From NCBI GenBank assembly GCA_048498995.1, contig JBEHWX010000037.1, forward strand, positions 1-53,633: a stretch of DNA of 53,633 bases, written 5' to 3'. Source of the DNA: JBEHWX01 sp048498995. GTDB taxonomy: Bacteria > Bacteroidota > Ignavibacteria > OLB7. Below, piece after piece: positions 16,244 to 24,210 of this stretch. A model generated the notes under the pieces. That model was given only the letters and a program-made list of their open reading frames with translations, did no database searches and was not told the DNA's origin. Position numbers and translations under genes: made by a program. The first letter of the stretch is position 1; the number at the start of each line of letters is the position of its first letter.

Positions 16244-16542
16244 ATGTCGCCGCGAACGGCCCTGACGGCGCCGGGAATTCACCATCCGGCGCGAGCGACC
16301 ACGGCAACGCGCCGTGGCCGACGGAAGCGCTCCACCCCGTCGCGGCCGTCGACGGCATCCCTTCCATCTCCGCGCCCGGCCATGGATCGTCGACCGGCGC
16401 CGATCGGCGAAGCGCGCGGTATCCGTATCATCCGGAATGGAAGGACGGCCACGGGCCGTCCGCACGCCGGATAGGGGCCGGCGGCGGTAGCATCCTCGCC
16501 GGCTCTCCCCATCGACTCCGTTCCATCATCAGCCCGGACACC

Positions 16543-17052
16543 ATGAAGCATCCATCACCGGTTCGCGCGAGGCTCGCCACGGCGCTCGCGGTCACGCTCC
16601 CGATCATGATCGCGGCCTGCTCCACCGTGGAGCCGGATCCCGAGCAGAAGCCCACGCCGACGAATCAGTCGACCCCGCGGTTCCGCGTTGCCGCGCGCAC
16701 ATATAACGCGGCTCGCGGCGGCCTGCAGATCACCGGCATCTACTTCGATCAGGACAGCAACAAGGCGTTGATCGGCCTGGAGGATGAATGGATCGTGCTG
16801 CAGACCGACCGGCCAATGAGCACGAGCGGCTGGACGCTGAATGCCGGCGATGTGGGGCAGGACTATCCCCTCCCGGACTCCATCACGAGCAAGCTCACGA
16901 TCTACACGAAGGCTGGCCCGACGAATCCCGAGGGGCAGGTCATCGCGCTCCATCTCGGCCGATGGATCTGGAACAACATCGAGCCGGATGTCGCGTGGGT
17001 GTACAACGACAACCATCAGATCGTCGATTCGATGACCTATGTCGGGAACTAG
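16543..17052 (+). CDS. lipoprotein with lamin-tail-like domain
   Basis: The 169-aa product has a lipoprotein signal (ALAVTLPIMIAAC) and a Pro/Gln/Thr linker. The remaining 120 residues resemble the lamin-tail (LTD) fold: GLQITGIYFDQ, DEWIVLQTDRPMSTSGWTLNAG, DYPLPDSI, TIYTKAGP and VAWVYNDNHQIVDSMTY. LTD domains in bacteria occur on secreted or surface proteins and often accompany nucleases or adhesion modules; here the domain stands alone. It precedes another lipoprotein gene by 112 bp in the same orientation. Function unknown; LTD assignment moderately confident. Confidence 0.75.
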   Translation: MKHPSPVRARLATALAVTLPIMIAACSTVEPDPEQKPTPTNQSTPRFRVAARTYNAARGGLQITGIYFDQDSNKALIGLEDEWIVLQTDRPMSTSGWTLNAGDVGQDYPLPDSITSKLTIYTKAGPTNPEGQVIALHLGRWIWNNIEPDVAWVYNDNHQIVDSMTYVGN

Positions 17053-17164
17053 CACGCGGCCGGAATCTTCCCGAGGGGCTCCCACCTCGGCGTGCTCCCG
17101 CGTATCCATTTCCTTTCATCGGACGCGCCCGGACGATGGACGCGCCACACATCGGGACGTGATC

Positions 17165-18154
17165 ATGCGCCACTACCATCGATCGCTCCCCGCGCTTCTC
17201 TGCGCGGGCCTGCTGGCCGCCGCCGGCTGCAAGGACAATCCCTCCGATCCTCCATCGAATCCTCCCGGCAACGGCGGGGACACGATCCAGACCGCGTCGA
17301 AGGTCGACGCCAACGGCGTTCCGGTCATCACCGGCTGGAATATCCCGAAGGCACGGGAGCACTGGTATTATCTGATGCGGGAGGATTCCTCCCTCGACCC
17401 CGGACCCGCCGGCGCGGGGCGGAACTGGGACTTCTCCGCGCTGCGACCGACCGGGAGCTACCTGGTGACGCACTATGCTCCCGGCGGCACGACCATGGGC
17501 GCCATGTTCCCCGGCTCGACGCTCGCCGAGGGAGATGACCACAGCAGCCTTACCGCGTATTACCGTCAGGACCCGGAGTATTTCTTCTGCCTCGGAGACT
17601 ACCAGGGCTCGAGCGGGTTTCTGATGCGCTATTCATCGCCGGACACGGTCTACCGGCTTCCGTTCGGCTTCGGATCCAGGACGGTCAGCCACGCCTACGG
17701 CGAGTTCGCCTCCGCCTTCACCAACATCCATCGCTCGGTGCCGCAGACCACCAGCGCCGATGCGTGGGGCACGCTGACCACGCCGGCCGGCCGGTTCGAG
17801 AAGACCCTCAGGGTCCGCGTGGTCGGCGCGACCATCGACGCGAGGTTCACCTCGGACGGCCAGTACCTGACCACCGACACGATCCCGACCGACCTGTATA
17901 CCTGGTACGCGCCGGGGAGGCGCTTCCCGGTGTTCCAGATTACCCGCGTCGGAGGTAGTTTCGACTGGTCGGTGGCGATGTGGGACACGACGGCTCCGGC
18001 GGGAGTAACCCGGCCCGCCGGCGGCGGCTTCGGCAGGGTCGCGCCGTCGGCTCTCGCGACGTCGGCTCCTCCGGCAACCGGGCTTCGTCGCACGGGGGTG
18101 ATCCCGATGCCGCTGGTCGGTCGGGTCGCGATCCTTCCGACGGATGCGCGCTGA
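17165..18154 (+). CDS. lipoprotein of unknown function
   Basis: The 329-aa protein has a lipobox signal (LLCAGLLAAAGC) followed by a Pro/Asn/Gly linker (KDNPSDPPSNPPGNGG) and a beta-rich domain (REHWYYLMREDSSLDPGPAG, NWDFSALRPTGSYLVTHY, GTLTTPAGRFEKTLRVRVVG). The segment TPAGRFEKTLRV, just before a ligand-like beta pair, resembles the V-x-AGTF-x-CY motif of the lipoprotein at 23500-24210, suggesting distant paralogy. The C-terminal 50 residues are Ala/Pro/Gly-rich. The start is the ATG at 17165; an in-frame GTG lies 6 bp upstream. Likely anchored in the outer membrane or periplasm. No family recognised. Confidence 0.7.
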   Translation: MRHYHRSLPALLCAGLLAAAGCKDNPSDPPSNPPGNGGDTIQTASKVDANGVPVITGWNIPKAREHWYYLMREDSSLDPGPAGAGRNWDFSALRPTGSYLVTHYAPGGTTMGAMFPGSTLAEGDDHSSLTAYYRQDPEYFFCLGDYQGSSGFLMRYSSPDTVYRLPFGFGSRTVSHAYGEFASAFTNIHRSVPQTTSADAWGTLTTPAGRFEKTLRVRVVGATIDARFTSDGQYLTTDTIPTDLYTWYAPGRRFPVFQITRVGGSFDWSVAMWDTTAPAGVTRPAGGGFGRVAPSALATSAPPATGLRRTGVIPMPLVGRVAILPTDAR

Positions 18155-18261
18155 GGCACGGCCCAGCCCGGCGCTCCATCTCTCCGACCAACAATTCATC
18201 CGTCGGCCGCGTCGATTCGGGCGCGGCCGCGCGGCGTTACGCAACGGCTCGTGAACTGCTC

Positions 18262-18708
18262 ATGAACGGAACGATCGCCCTCATTCAGATCAACGTCCTC
18301 GACACGGGGACGGCGCGCGCGTTCTACGTGGACACGCTCGGCTTCATCGAGCGCGGCGGCGGCCCCGGCTCGGTGGTCGTGCTCGACAACGGCGGCGGCA
18401 CGCCGATCCTCCTCTACCCGGTCAGCGTCAGAACCGAGGTCGAGTATCCGAACGGCACCGGCGCCACGCTCGTCTTCCGCGTCGACGACATCGACGCCAC
18501 CTACCGCGCGTGGAGAGAGAAGGGGGTGGAGTTCATCCGGATCGCATGGTCCGAGGAGGAGAGCGGCATCGCTCCCTGTCCGTACGGGCGCTTCATCGCC
18601 TTCCGCGATCCCTTCGGCAACGTGCACGAGATCCTGCAACCGTGGGAGCCGGCCTCCGCGGCCGAGCCTTCCGAACCATCCGAGCGCTCCACGACGGCGC
18701 GGGGCTGA
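18262..18708 (+). CDS. VOC family (glyoxalase-like) protein
   Basis: The 148-aa protein has the VOC pattern in two halves: ALIQINVLDTGTARAFYVDTLGF, and LVFRVDDIDATYRAWREKGVEF followed by FIAFRDPFGNVHEILQPWE. The C-terminal Glu of HEILQ is the usual metal-ligand position. Substrate unknown. The C-terminal tail (ASAAEPSEPSERSTTARG) is low-complexity. It precedes trmO by 59 bp in the same orientation and could share its transcript. Confidence 0.9.
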   Translation: MNGTIALIQINVLDTGTARAFYVDTLGFIERGGGPGSVVVLDNGGGTPILLYPVSVRTEVEYPNGTGATLVFRVDDIDATYRAWREKGVEFIRIAWSEEESGIAPCPYGRFIAFRDPFGNVHEILQPWEPASAAEPSEPSERSTTARG

Positions 18709-18767
18709 GCCGAGGCGCCCCGCCGGACATGCTACCCGCGCGCCGCATCCAGCAGTCGACAACCTCA

Positions 18768-19580
18768 ATGCCCGATTCCATCTTCCAGTTCACGCCCATC
18801 GGCGTGATCAACACGCCGTACGACGATCGCTACCGCGCGCCGCGCCAGCCGGGGACCGCCCCCTCGCCGGCCGAGGGGATCATCACCCTCAACCCCGGGA
18901 TGAACTTCGAGCAGGCGCTCGAGGATCTTGCCGGGTTCGAGCGGATCTGGATCATCTACGTCTTCGACCGGAACGCCACATGGAAGCCGAAGGTGCTTCC
19001 GCCCCGGAGTCCGCGCAGAAAGCGGGGGCTCTTCGCCACCCGGTCGCCGCATCGCCCCAATCCGATCGGCCTTTCCCTGGTCCGCCTTCTCGAGGTGAAG
19101 GGGGCCACCCTTCGCGTGGCGGAGGTGGACATCCTGGACGGCACGCCGATCCTCGACATCAAGCCCTACCTCCCCTATGTCGAGGCGTTCCCTGAGTCGA
19201 GGATGGGATGGCTCGATGAGGTGATCGAGGAGGAGCGCGCCGGGATGGCCCGCGTGGAGTGGAGCGCGCTGGCCGAGGAGCAGGCCGAATGGCTCGCCGA
19301 GCGGCACGGCATCGACTTCCGGGAGCACGCCGCCTCCCTGCTCGCGCGCGATCCCTCCCCCCATCCCTATCGGCGAATCGGCGCGCGTCCGGAAGGGGGA
19401 CTCGTCCTGGCGATCAAATCGTGGAGGATCCTCTTCGACGCCGCCGACGGCGTGGTGACGATCGAGCGGATCGCCAGCGGCTACGCGCCCGAAACGCTTC
19501 AGGGAGCCGAGAGCGATTCGCTGCACGACGGCGCGGCGCACCTCGATTTCCACCGGCGGTGGATCGGGTCCGCGCCGTAG
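18768..19580 (+). CDS. trmO: tRNA (N6-threonylcarbamoyladenosine37-N6)-methyltransferase TrmO
   Basis: The 270-aa product matches the TrmO/TsaA/YaeB family, which methylates t6A at position 37 of some tRNAs using SAM. Visible family blocks are FQFTPIGVINTPYDDRYRAPRQPG at the N-terminus, GFERIWIIYVFDRN, the signature RGLFATRSPHRPNPIGLSLVRLLEV, DILDGTPILDIKPYLPYVEAF, and the C-terminal DPSPHPYR preceding a small beta domain. The length slightly exceeds the E. coli protein (235 aa). The ATG at 18768 opens the conserved N-terminus; an upstream ATG at 18729 adds 13 unconserved residues. It is followed 13 bp later by the GrpB-family gene, suggesting co-transcription. Confidence 0.93.
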   Translation: MPDSIFQFTPIGVINTPYDDRYRAPRQPGTAPSPAEGIITLNPGMNFEQALEDLAGFERIWIIYVFDRNATWKPKVLPPRSPRRKRGLFATRSPHRPNPIGLSLVRLLEVKGATLRVAEVDILDGTPILDIKPYLPYVEAFPESRMGWLDEVIEEERAGMARVEWSALAEEQAEWLAERHGIDFREHAASLLARDPSPHPYRRIGARPEGGLVLAIKSWRILFDAADGVVTIERIASGYAPETLQGAESDSLHDGAAHLDFHRRWIGSAP

Positions 19581-19593
19581 ATTGCGCCCCATC

Positions 19594-20268
19594 ATGATCT
19601 CCCGATCTCATTCAGCGGATGCCGGCGCGGGCTCTCACGCGGGCTCGCTTGCGGGCTCGTCCCTGGAGCCGGCGCTCGGCCTGGAGCCGGGGCGCGTGCT
19701 CCTGCGGCCGCACGATCCGGCCTGGCGCGACCTCTTCGAGCAGGAGCGGCGCGAGCTGCTCCGGAGGATCGGCCCCGACGTGCTCGACATCCAGCATGTC
19801 GGCAGCACCGCCATTGCCGGGATCATGGCCAAGCCGATCATCGACATCGCCGTGGCGGTCGAAAGCTTCGAGGAGGCGGTCGTCTGCATCGCGCCGCTGG
19901 AGGAGCTCGGTTACGAGTACAAGGGGGAGCTCGGCATTCCACGCCGGCATTACTTCGCCCGCGGACACGCGCGGACGCATCACCTCCACATGGTGGAGAT
20001 CGCCAGCGAGCAGTGGCGGATGATGACGCTCTTCCGTGATTATCTCCGGGCGCATCCGGCCGAGGCGGCGGCCTATCAGGCACTGAAGCTCGATCTGGCC
20101 GCGCGATTCCCGGACGACCGGGAGGGCTACACCGCGGCCAAGGCGCCCTTCATCGAGGGCCTGCTCCAGCGCGCGCGCCTCTGGCCGCCCGACGTCCGGC
20201 GGGCCGACGTCCGGCGGGCCGCCGGCGAGCCAGGTCACGAATCATCCGGGAGCGATACGATTGGATAA
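19594..20268 (+). CDS. GrpB/UPF0157 family protein (nucleotidyltransferase-like)
   Basis: The 224-aa protein has the GrpB core: LLRPHDPAWRDLFEQERRELL, IQHVGSTAIAGIMAKPIIDIAVAV (the nucleotidyltransferase-like GS..D.D region), YEYKGELGIPRRHYFARG and THHLHMVE. Most family members are uncharacterised or fused to dephospho-CoA kinase. An N-terminal Gly/Ser/Ala stretch of about 30 residues precedes the core. The C-terminus contains a duplicated PDVRRADVRRA tail, from a 12-bp direct repeat (GACGTCCGGCGG at about 20189 and 20201), and overlaps the next gene by 8 bp. Translational coupling to the Nudix gene is likely. Confidence 0.88.
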   Translation: MISRSHSADAGAGSHAGSLAGSSLEPALGLEPGRVLLRPHDPAWRDLFEQERRELLRRIGPDVLDIQHVGSTAIAGIMAKPIIDIAVAVESFEEAVVCIAPLEELGYEYKGELGIPRRHYFARGHARTHHLHMVEIASEQWRMMTLFRDYLRAHPAEAAAYQALKLDLAARFPDDREGYTAAKAPFIEGLLQRARLWPPDVRRADVRRAAGEPGHESSGSDTIG

Positions 20269-20890
20269 CCGGGACCCGAAGTGGCTGGAATGGGGGAAGC
20301 GCCTGCTGGCGATCGCCCAGAACGGCCTGACCTACGCGCGGGATTATTACGACGTCGAGCGCTACGAGATGATCCGCCGGATCGCCGCGGAGATCCTCTC
20401 CTCGGCCGCCGACCTGCCGGCCGAGCCGGTGCTCGATCTGTTCAAGGGAGATGTGGGCTACGCCACGCCGAAGGTGGATGTGCGGGGCGCGCTCTTCCGC
20501 GACGACACGATCCTGATGGTCCAGGAGCGGGCAGACGGGCTCTGGTCGCTCCCCGGAGGTTGGGCCGATGTGAACGAGACCCCGCGCGAGGCGATCGAGC
20601 GGGAGATCGTGGAGGAGAGCGGACTCGAGGCGCGCGCCACGAAGCTGCTGGCGATCTACGATCGCGCCCGGCACGCCCATCAGCCTCCCAGCCCGATGTA
20701 CGTCTACAAGCTCTTCTTCCTCTGCCAGGAGACCGGCGGCGAGCCGACAACGAGTTACGAGACTCCGGCCGTCGGCTTCTTCCGTCTGGCCGAGCTCCCC
20801 GAGCTCTCGCTCGGCCGCGTTACCCGGTGGCAGGTGGAGCGGATGTTCCAGCTTCGGGAGACTCCCGACGCGCCGACCGAATTCGACTGA
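20261..20890 (+). CDS. Nudix hydrolase with N-terminal helical domain
   Basis: The 209-aa protein starts with a helical Nudix N-terminal domain (KWLEWGKRLLAIAQNGLTYARDYYDVERYEMIRRIA), as in ADP-sugar-type hydrolases of Bacteroidota and Firmicutes. A Nudix domain follows, with box GWADVNETPREAIEREIVEESGL (GX5EX7REUXEEXGU intact). It would hydrolyse a nucleoside diphosphate linked to another moiety, probably a sugar or ADP-ribose. The start is TTG at 20261 with GGGAG 8 nt upstream, overlapping the GrpB-family stop codon. The next ATG in frame would delete half of the N-terminal domain. The glycosyltransferase gene begins 18 bp after its stop codon. Confidence 0.9.
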   Translation: MDNRDPKWLEWGKRLLAIAQNGLTYARDYYDVERYEMIRRIAAEILSSAADLPAEPVLDLFKGDVGYATPKVDVRGALFRDDTILMVQERADGLWSLPGGWADVNETPREAIEREIVEESGLEARATKLLAIYDRARHAHQPPSPMYVYKLFFLCQETGGEPTTSYETPAVGFFRLAELPELSLGRVTRWQVERMFQLRETPDAPTEFD

Positions 20891-20907
20891 GACAATCTCC
20901 CAACAGC

Positions 20908-21579
20908 ATGGCCGAAGCGAACACGAGCACCACGAGCGGCATCGAGGCGGTGGTGGTGAACTTCCAGACTCCCGACCTCCTGGAGCGCGCGGTGACGACC
21001 TTCATGGAGCACTATCCGGAGGTTCCGACGCTCCTGATCGACAATGGCTCGCGCGACGGGTCCCATAAGGTGATCACGGAGCTCGAGCGCCGGTTCGCCC
21101 CCTCGCTCCGACCGATGCTGCTCGAGAAGAACATCTTCCACGGCCCGGCCCTCGACCTGGCGATGCGGACCCTCACCGCCGAGCTCATCTACGTCTTCGA
21201 CTCCGACGCCTTCACCCTTCGGGGAGGATTTCTCGAGGGGATGCGGGATCGGCTGCTGGCCGACGAGCGCGCGTATGGGATCGGCAAACTGGTCACGGTG
21301 GATCATCGCGGGTTTCTCGCCTCGCGCGGCGTGCCGATCGTCACCACCCCCCACATGCTCCTGCGGCGCGAGCTGTACGCGCACTTTCCCCCGTTCGAGC
21401 ATCACGGGATGCCGACGCTGAAGAACTTCACCGCGGCCCAGAAGGAGGGCTACCGGATGCTCGACTTCCCGATCAACGACTACGTGGAGCACGAGGGGCG
21501 CGGCACGGCCGGACGCTTCGGCTACAGCCTCGGGATCCGCGGGAAGATCGATCTGATCCTGCACAAGCTCGGCCTGTAA
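20908..21579 (+). CDS. family 2 (GT-A) glycosyltransferase
   Basis: The 223-aa protein is a short GT-A glycosyltransferase: GIEAVVVNFQTPDLLERAV at the nucleotide-sugar site, TLLIDNGSRDGSHKVI, and a DxD-type motif FDSDAF in ELIYVFDSDAFTLRGGF. There is no membrane segment. The acceptor is unknown; context gives no polysaccharide cluster, only TrmO, GrpB-family and Nudix neighbours in the same orientation, of which the Nudix enzyme could act on a nucleotide sugar. The gene closes this probable operon and is followed directly by the 95-bp repeat array. Confidence 0.88.
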   Translation: MAEANTSTTSGIEAVVVNFQTPDLLERAVTTFMEHYPEVPTLLIDNGSRDGSHKVITELERRFAPSLRPMLLEKNIFHGPALDLAMRTLTAELIYVFDSDAFTLRGGFLEGMRDRLLADERAYGIGKLVTVDHRGFLASRGVPIVTTPHMLLRRELYAHFPPFEHHGMPTLKNFTAAQKEGYRMLDFPINDYVEHEGRGTAGRFGYSLGIRGKIDLILHKLGL

Positions 21580-21605
21580 CGACTGACGTGAATACGGACG
21601 CCGAA

Positions 21606-22014
21606 AAGCGCGCTGAAGACGCGCGGCTACCGGGCCTACCACGCCCACTCGCCTCAGACGGTAGGCGCAGCTCTTCAGGCTGCGCCGTGATACCGCGAAC
21701 AGCGCACGCTAAAGACGTGCGGCTACCGGACGAACAAGGCTCCCCGTCTCAGACGGTAGGCGCAGCTCTTCAGGCTGCGCCGTGATACCGCGAACAGCGC
21801 ACGCTAAAGACGCGCGGCTACCGGACGAACAAGGCTCCCCGTCTCAGACGGTAGGCGCAGCTCTTCAGGCTGCGCCGTGATACCGCGAACAGCGCGCGCT
21901 AAAGACGTGCGCCCACCAGGCGTTCCAGGCTCCCCGTCTCAGACGGTAGGCGCAGCTCTTCAGGCTGCGCCGTGATACCGCGAACAGCGCGCGCTGAAGA
22001 CGTGCGGCTACCGA
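21606..22014. repeat. REP/BIME-like palindromic array, 95-bp period
   Basis: Four repeats with exact 95-bp spacing (TCAGACGGTAGG at 21654, 21749, 21844 and 21939) fill the gap after the glycosyltransferase. Each repeat has two related hairpins in opposite orientation. One begins GGTAG and folds GGCGCAGC/GCTGCGCC. The other ends CTACC and folds GCACGC/GACGTGC-type arms around TAAAGA. Inverting the second gives GGTAGC-CGCAC-GTCTTTAG, clearly the same element. This is the layout of paired REP sequences (BIME) with a GTAG head. A further single inverted element starts the array at about 21606. The 22015-22167 remainder holds nothing I recognise. Confidence 0.85.
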
Positions 22015-22167
22015 TGAGCCGCGCGATGCACGTGGGAGGCCGCATCGGAATGCATCTCTTCTGCGTAGCTTTGTCCGGTCTCCCCCAGGGCACGCCATCC
22101 CCTCCCGGCGCCGCCCGAATTTCCTTCGAACAATCACGGCCGGCCCGACCAGGCCCGAGGATCGATC

Positions 22168-22674
22168 ATGAACCGGCATCACGTCTCCGCACTTCTGTTC
22201 TCGCTCGTCATCTCCCTGTTTGCCTCACCGGCGCTCCTTCGCGCGCAGACCGATGCCGCCACGCCCGATGCGACCCGGCTGGTCACGCTCCTGGATCAGT
22301 CCGGCTACAACTACTCGAAGGTCGAGGACGGATTCTATCAGGTCGATGGAACCGGCAAGAACTACAAGGAGTTCACCGTGCAGGTGGCGCTCAGCGGCGA
22401 TATCGTGCTGGTGATGGCCAAGCTCGCCGACCGGAAGGATCTGCCGGCCGGTGAGGCGCTGCCGACCAGGCTCCTGGAGCTGAATCATCACTTCGACTCG
22501 GTGAAGCTCGCCTACTCGGACGATATCCTCTACATCCGGATGGATAACCACCTCCGGCTGATGGATGTCGACGAGATGAAGTACATGATCGAGCAGATCG
22601 CCAACGCCGCCGACGAAGCCTATCCGGAGATCGCGAAGGTGGAGCAGTCGAAGGGAAAACGCCGTGGCAAGTAA
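22168..22674 (+). CDS. exported YbjN-like domain protein
   Basis: The 168-aa product has a signal peptide (LLFSLVISLFASPALLRA, cleavage near QTD) and a single domain resembling YbjN/type-III-chaperone-like folds: ATRLVTLLDQSGYNYSKVEDGFYQV, FTVQVALSGDIVLVMAKLAD, LPTRLLELNHHFDSVKLAYSDDILYIRMDNHLRLMDVDEMKYMIEQI. Such domains are thought to bind proteins or peptides. The C-terminus is basic (KGKRRGK) and overlaps the methyltransferase gene by 11 bp, so the two are translationally coupled. Exact function unknown. Confidence 0.78.
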   Translation: MNRHHVSALLFSLVISLFASPALLRAQTDAATPDATRLVTLLDQSGYNYSKVEDGFYQVDGTGKNYKEFTVQVALSGDIVLVMAKLADRKDLPAGEALPTRLLELNHHFDSVKLAYSDDILYIRMDNHLRLMDVDEMKYMIEQIANAADEAYPEIAKVEQSKGKRRGK

Positions 22675-23437
22675 GATCGAGGCCGTCGCCGTCGAGGCGC
22701 TTCCCGATGTCGAGCCGGGAGCGCGGCCGCGCTACGGCCTTGACGCGCCGGGCATACAGATCGGCCTGGCCGCGGCCAGCATCCTCGGCCTGATCGGCTT
22801 CATCGCGAGCACCTTCTTCTCCGAGCCATGGCTCCCCCAGCTCAGGAGCGCCCTGCTCTGGATGGCCTGCTGGTGCGGCGCCTCCGCGCTGGCGATGTTC
22901 TGGGGAAGCCGCGTCGGCAAGCTCAAGCTGCGCGACCGCGTGGTCGGCGGCATCCCGTGGCGCGGCGACGAGCAGGTGCTCGACGTCGGCTGCGGTCATG
23001 GGCTGATGCTATTGGCCGCGGCGCGACAGCTCTCCGGCGGACGCGCCGTCGGCATCGATATCTGGCGCGGCGCCGATCAGGCCGGTAACAGCCGCCGGGC
23101 CACGCTCCGGAACGCGGTTATCGAGGGAGTGGCCGACCGGGTCGAGCTGATCGACGCCGACATGCGCCACCTCCCCTTCCCCGATGCGTCGTTCGACGTG
23201 GTGCTTTCGAGCTGGGCCATCCACAACGTGCCCGACCAGGAGGGACGCACCAGGGCGATCCGCGAGATCGCGCGCGTGCTCAAGCCGGGCGGACGTCTGC
23301 GCATCGTCGACATCCGGCATGCCTCCGAGTACGCGGCCACGCTCCGCGCGCTCGGCTGGAGCCCGGTCGAGCTTTCAGGCCCGAACTTTCTTTTCGTGAT
23401 CCCGACCCGGACACTCTCGGCGACGCGCCCTCTCTGA
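22664..23437 (+). CDS. membrane-anchored class I SAM-dependent methyltransferase
   Basis: The 257-aa protein begins at GTG 22664 (AAGGG lies 8-13 nt upstream). It has two transmembrane helices (about residues 25-48 and 55-77), then a Rossmann methyltransferase domain: motif I VLDVGCGHGLMLLAAA, acidic end of strand 2 AVGIDIW, DADMRHLPFPDASFDVVLSSWAIHNV and a post-motif RVLKPGGRLRIVDI. The cytoplasmic domain resembles UbiE/COQ5-type enzymes, consistent with a lipid or quinone substrate at the membrane, but this is inference. It is coupled to the exported YbjN-like gene upstream. Confidence 0.88.
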   Translation: MASKIEAVAVEALPDVEPGARPRYGLDAPGIQIGLAAASILGLIGFIASTFFSEPWLPQLRSALLWMACWCGASALAMFWGSRVGKLKLRDRVVGGIPWRGDEQVLDVGCGHGLMLLAAARQLSGGRAVGIDIWRGADQAGNSRRATLRNAVIEGVADRVELIDADMRHLPFPDASFDVVLSSWAIHNVPDQEGRTRAIREIARVLKPGGRLRIVDIRHASEYAATLRALGWSPVELSGPNFLFVIPTRTLSATRPL

Positions 23438-23499
23438 GAAGCCATCATCACCGGCGCGCGCCCCGTCCGATCTTCCTTTCCCGATTCCGGAGAATGGCG

Positions 23500-24210
23500 A
23501 TGAAGAACCTTCTCACCCTCATACTCGCGGGCGCCGGACTGGTCGGCGCCACCTGGCTCGCCGGCTGCGGCGACAACGCGACCGATCCCGACCCGAACCC
23601 GTCGAACGACCACGTCAAGGCCGGAGACATCAACCGGATCGTCCCGATCGCCCTCGGCAACGTCTGGTACGGCAACTTCGTGCAGTACAACCAGTACGGC
23701 ACCGTGGTCAACTCCGGCCAGGACACCACGCTCATCGAGCGGGACACGGTGATCAGCGGCGAGCACTGGTATCAGATCAATGTTCCGCTCCAGACGCTCT
23801 ACGCCAACCGCTCCGACGGCTTCTACCTCTGGCCTATCTGGATCAAGGGCTCGCGCCCCGGCCTCATCGCGAAGTACCCGGCCAAGACCGGCGACACCTT
23901 CGAGGTGACGCGCTCCGAGTATCTCAACGAGGACGGGGACGTGGTCGACACGGTGCTGAAGTACTGGCAGGTCGGCGCCATCGACACCACCATCAAGGTG
24001 GTGGCCGGCACCTTCCACTGCTACGAGTATCTGCAGGTGCAGCGCTCGGTCAACGGCCTGGTGCCGGACAGCCTGATCCAGCGTCCCGACCGCTACTACT
24101 TCGCCCGCGGCGTCGGCTTCGTCAGCCGCGATCTGTTCGGTCTGCCGGTCAAGAACGGCTCCGACCTGAAGCTGCACTGGGAGCTGACCTCGGCGGATGT
24201 CTCGAAGTGA
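23500..24210 (+). CDS. lipoprotein of unknown function
   Basis: The 236-aa product has a lipoprotein signal (LAGAGLVGATWLAGC) and an Asp/Pro/Asn linker (GDNATDPDPNPSND). A beta-rich domain follows, with NVWYGNFVQYNQYG, DTTLIERDTVISGEHWYQINV and TIKVVAGTFHCYEYLQVQRS. The V-V-A-G-T-F-x-C-Y-E motif recurs in lipoproteins of Bacteroidota and Chlorobi known to me only as hypothetical. Start 23500 is chosen over the ATG at 23494 because GGAG (23489-23492) is 7 nt away from 23500 but only 1 nt from 23494. It overlaps the acetyltransferase gene by 14 bp. Confidence 0.75.
   Translation: MKNLLTLILAGAGLVGATWLAGCGDNATDPDPNPSNDHVKAGDINRIVPIALGNVWYGNFVQYNQYGTVVNSGQDTTLIERDTVISGEHWYQINVPLQTLYANRSDGFYLWPIWIKGSRPGLIAKYPAKTGDTFEVTRSEYLNEDGDVVDTVLKYWQVGAIDTTIKVVAGTFHCYEYLQVQRSVNGLVPDSLIQRPDRYYFARGVGFVSRDLFGLPVKNGSDLKLHWELTSADVSK

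Noticed and set aside
21606..22014. CRISPR array
   Set aside because: The 95-bp units are repeated throughout, contain paired hairpins in opposite orientation, and lack spacers.
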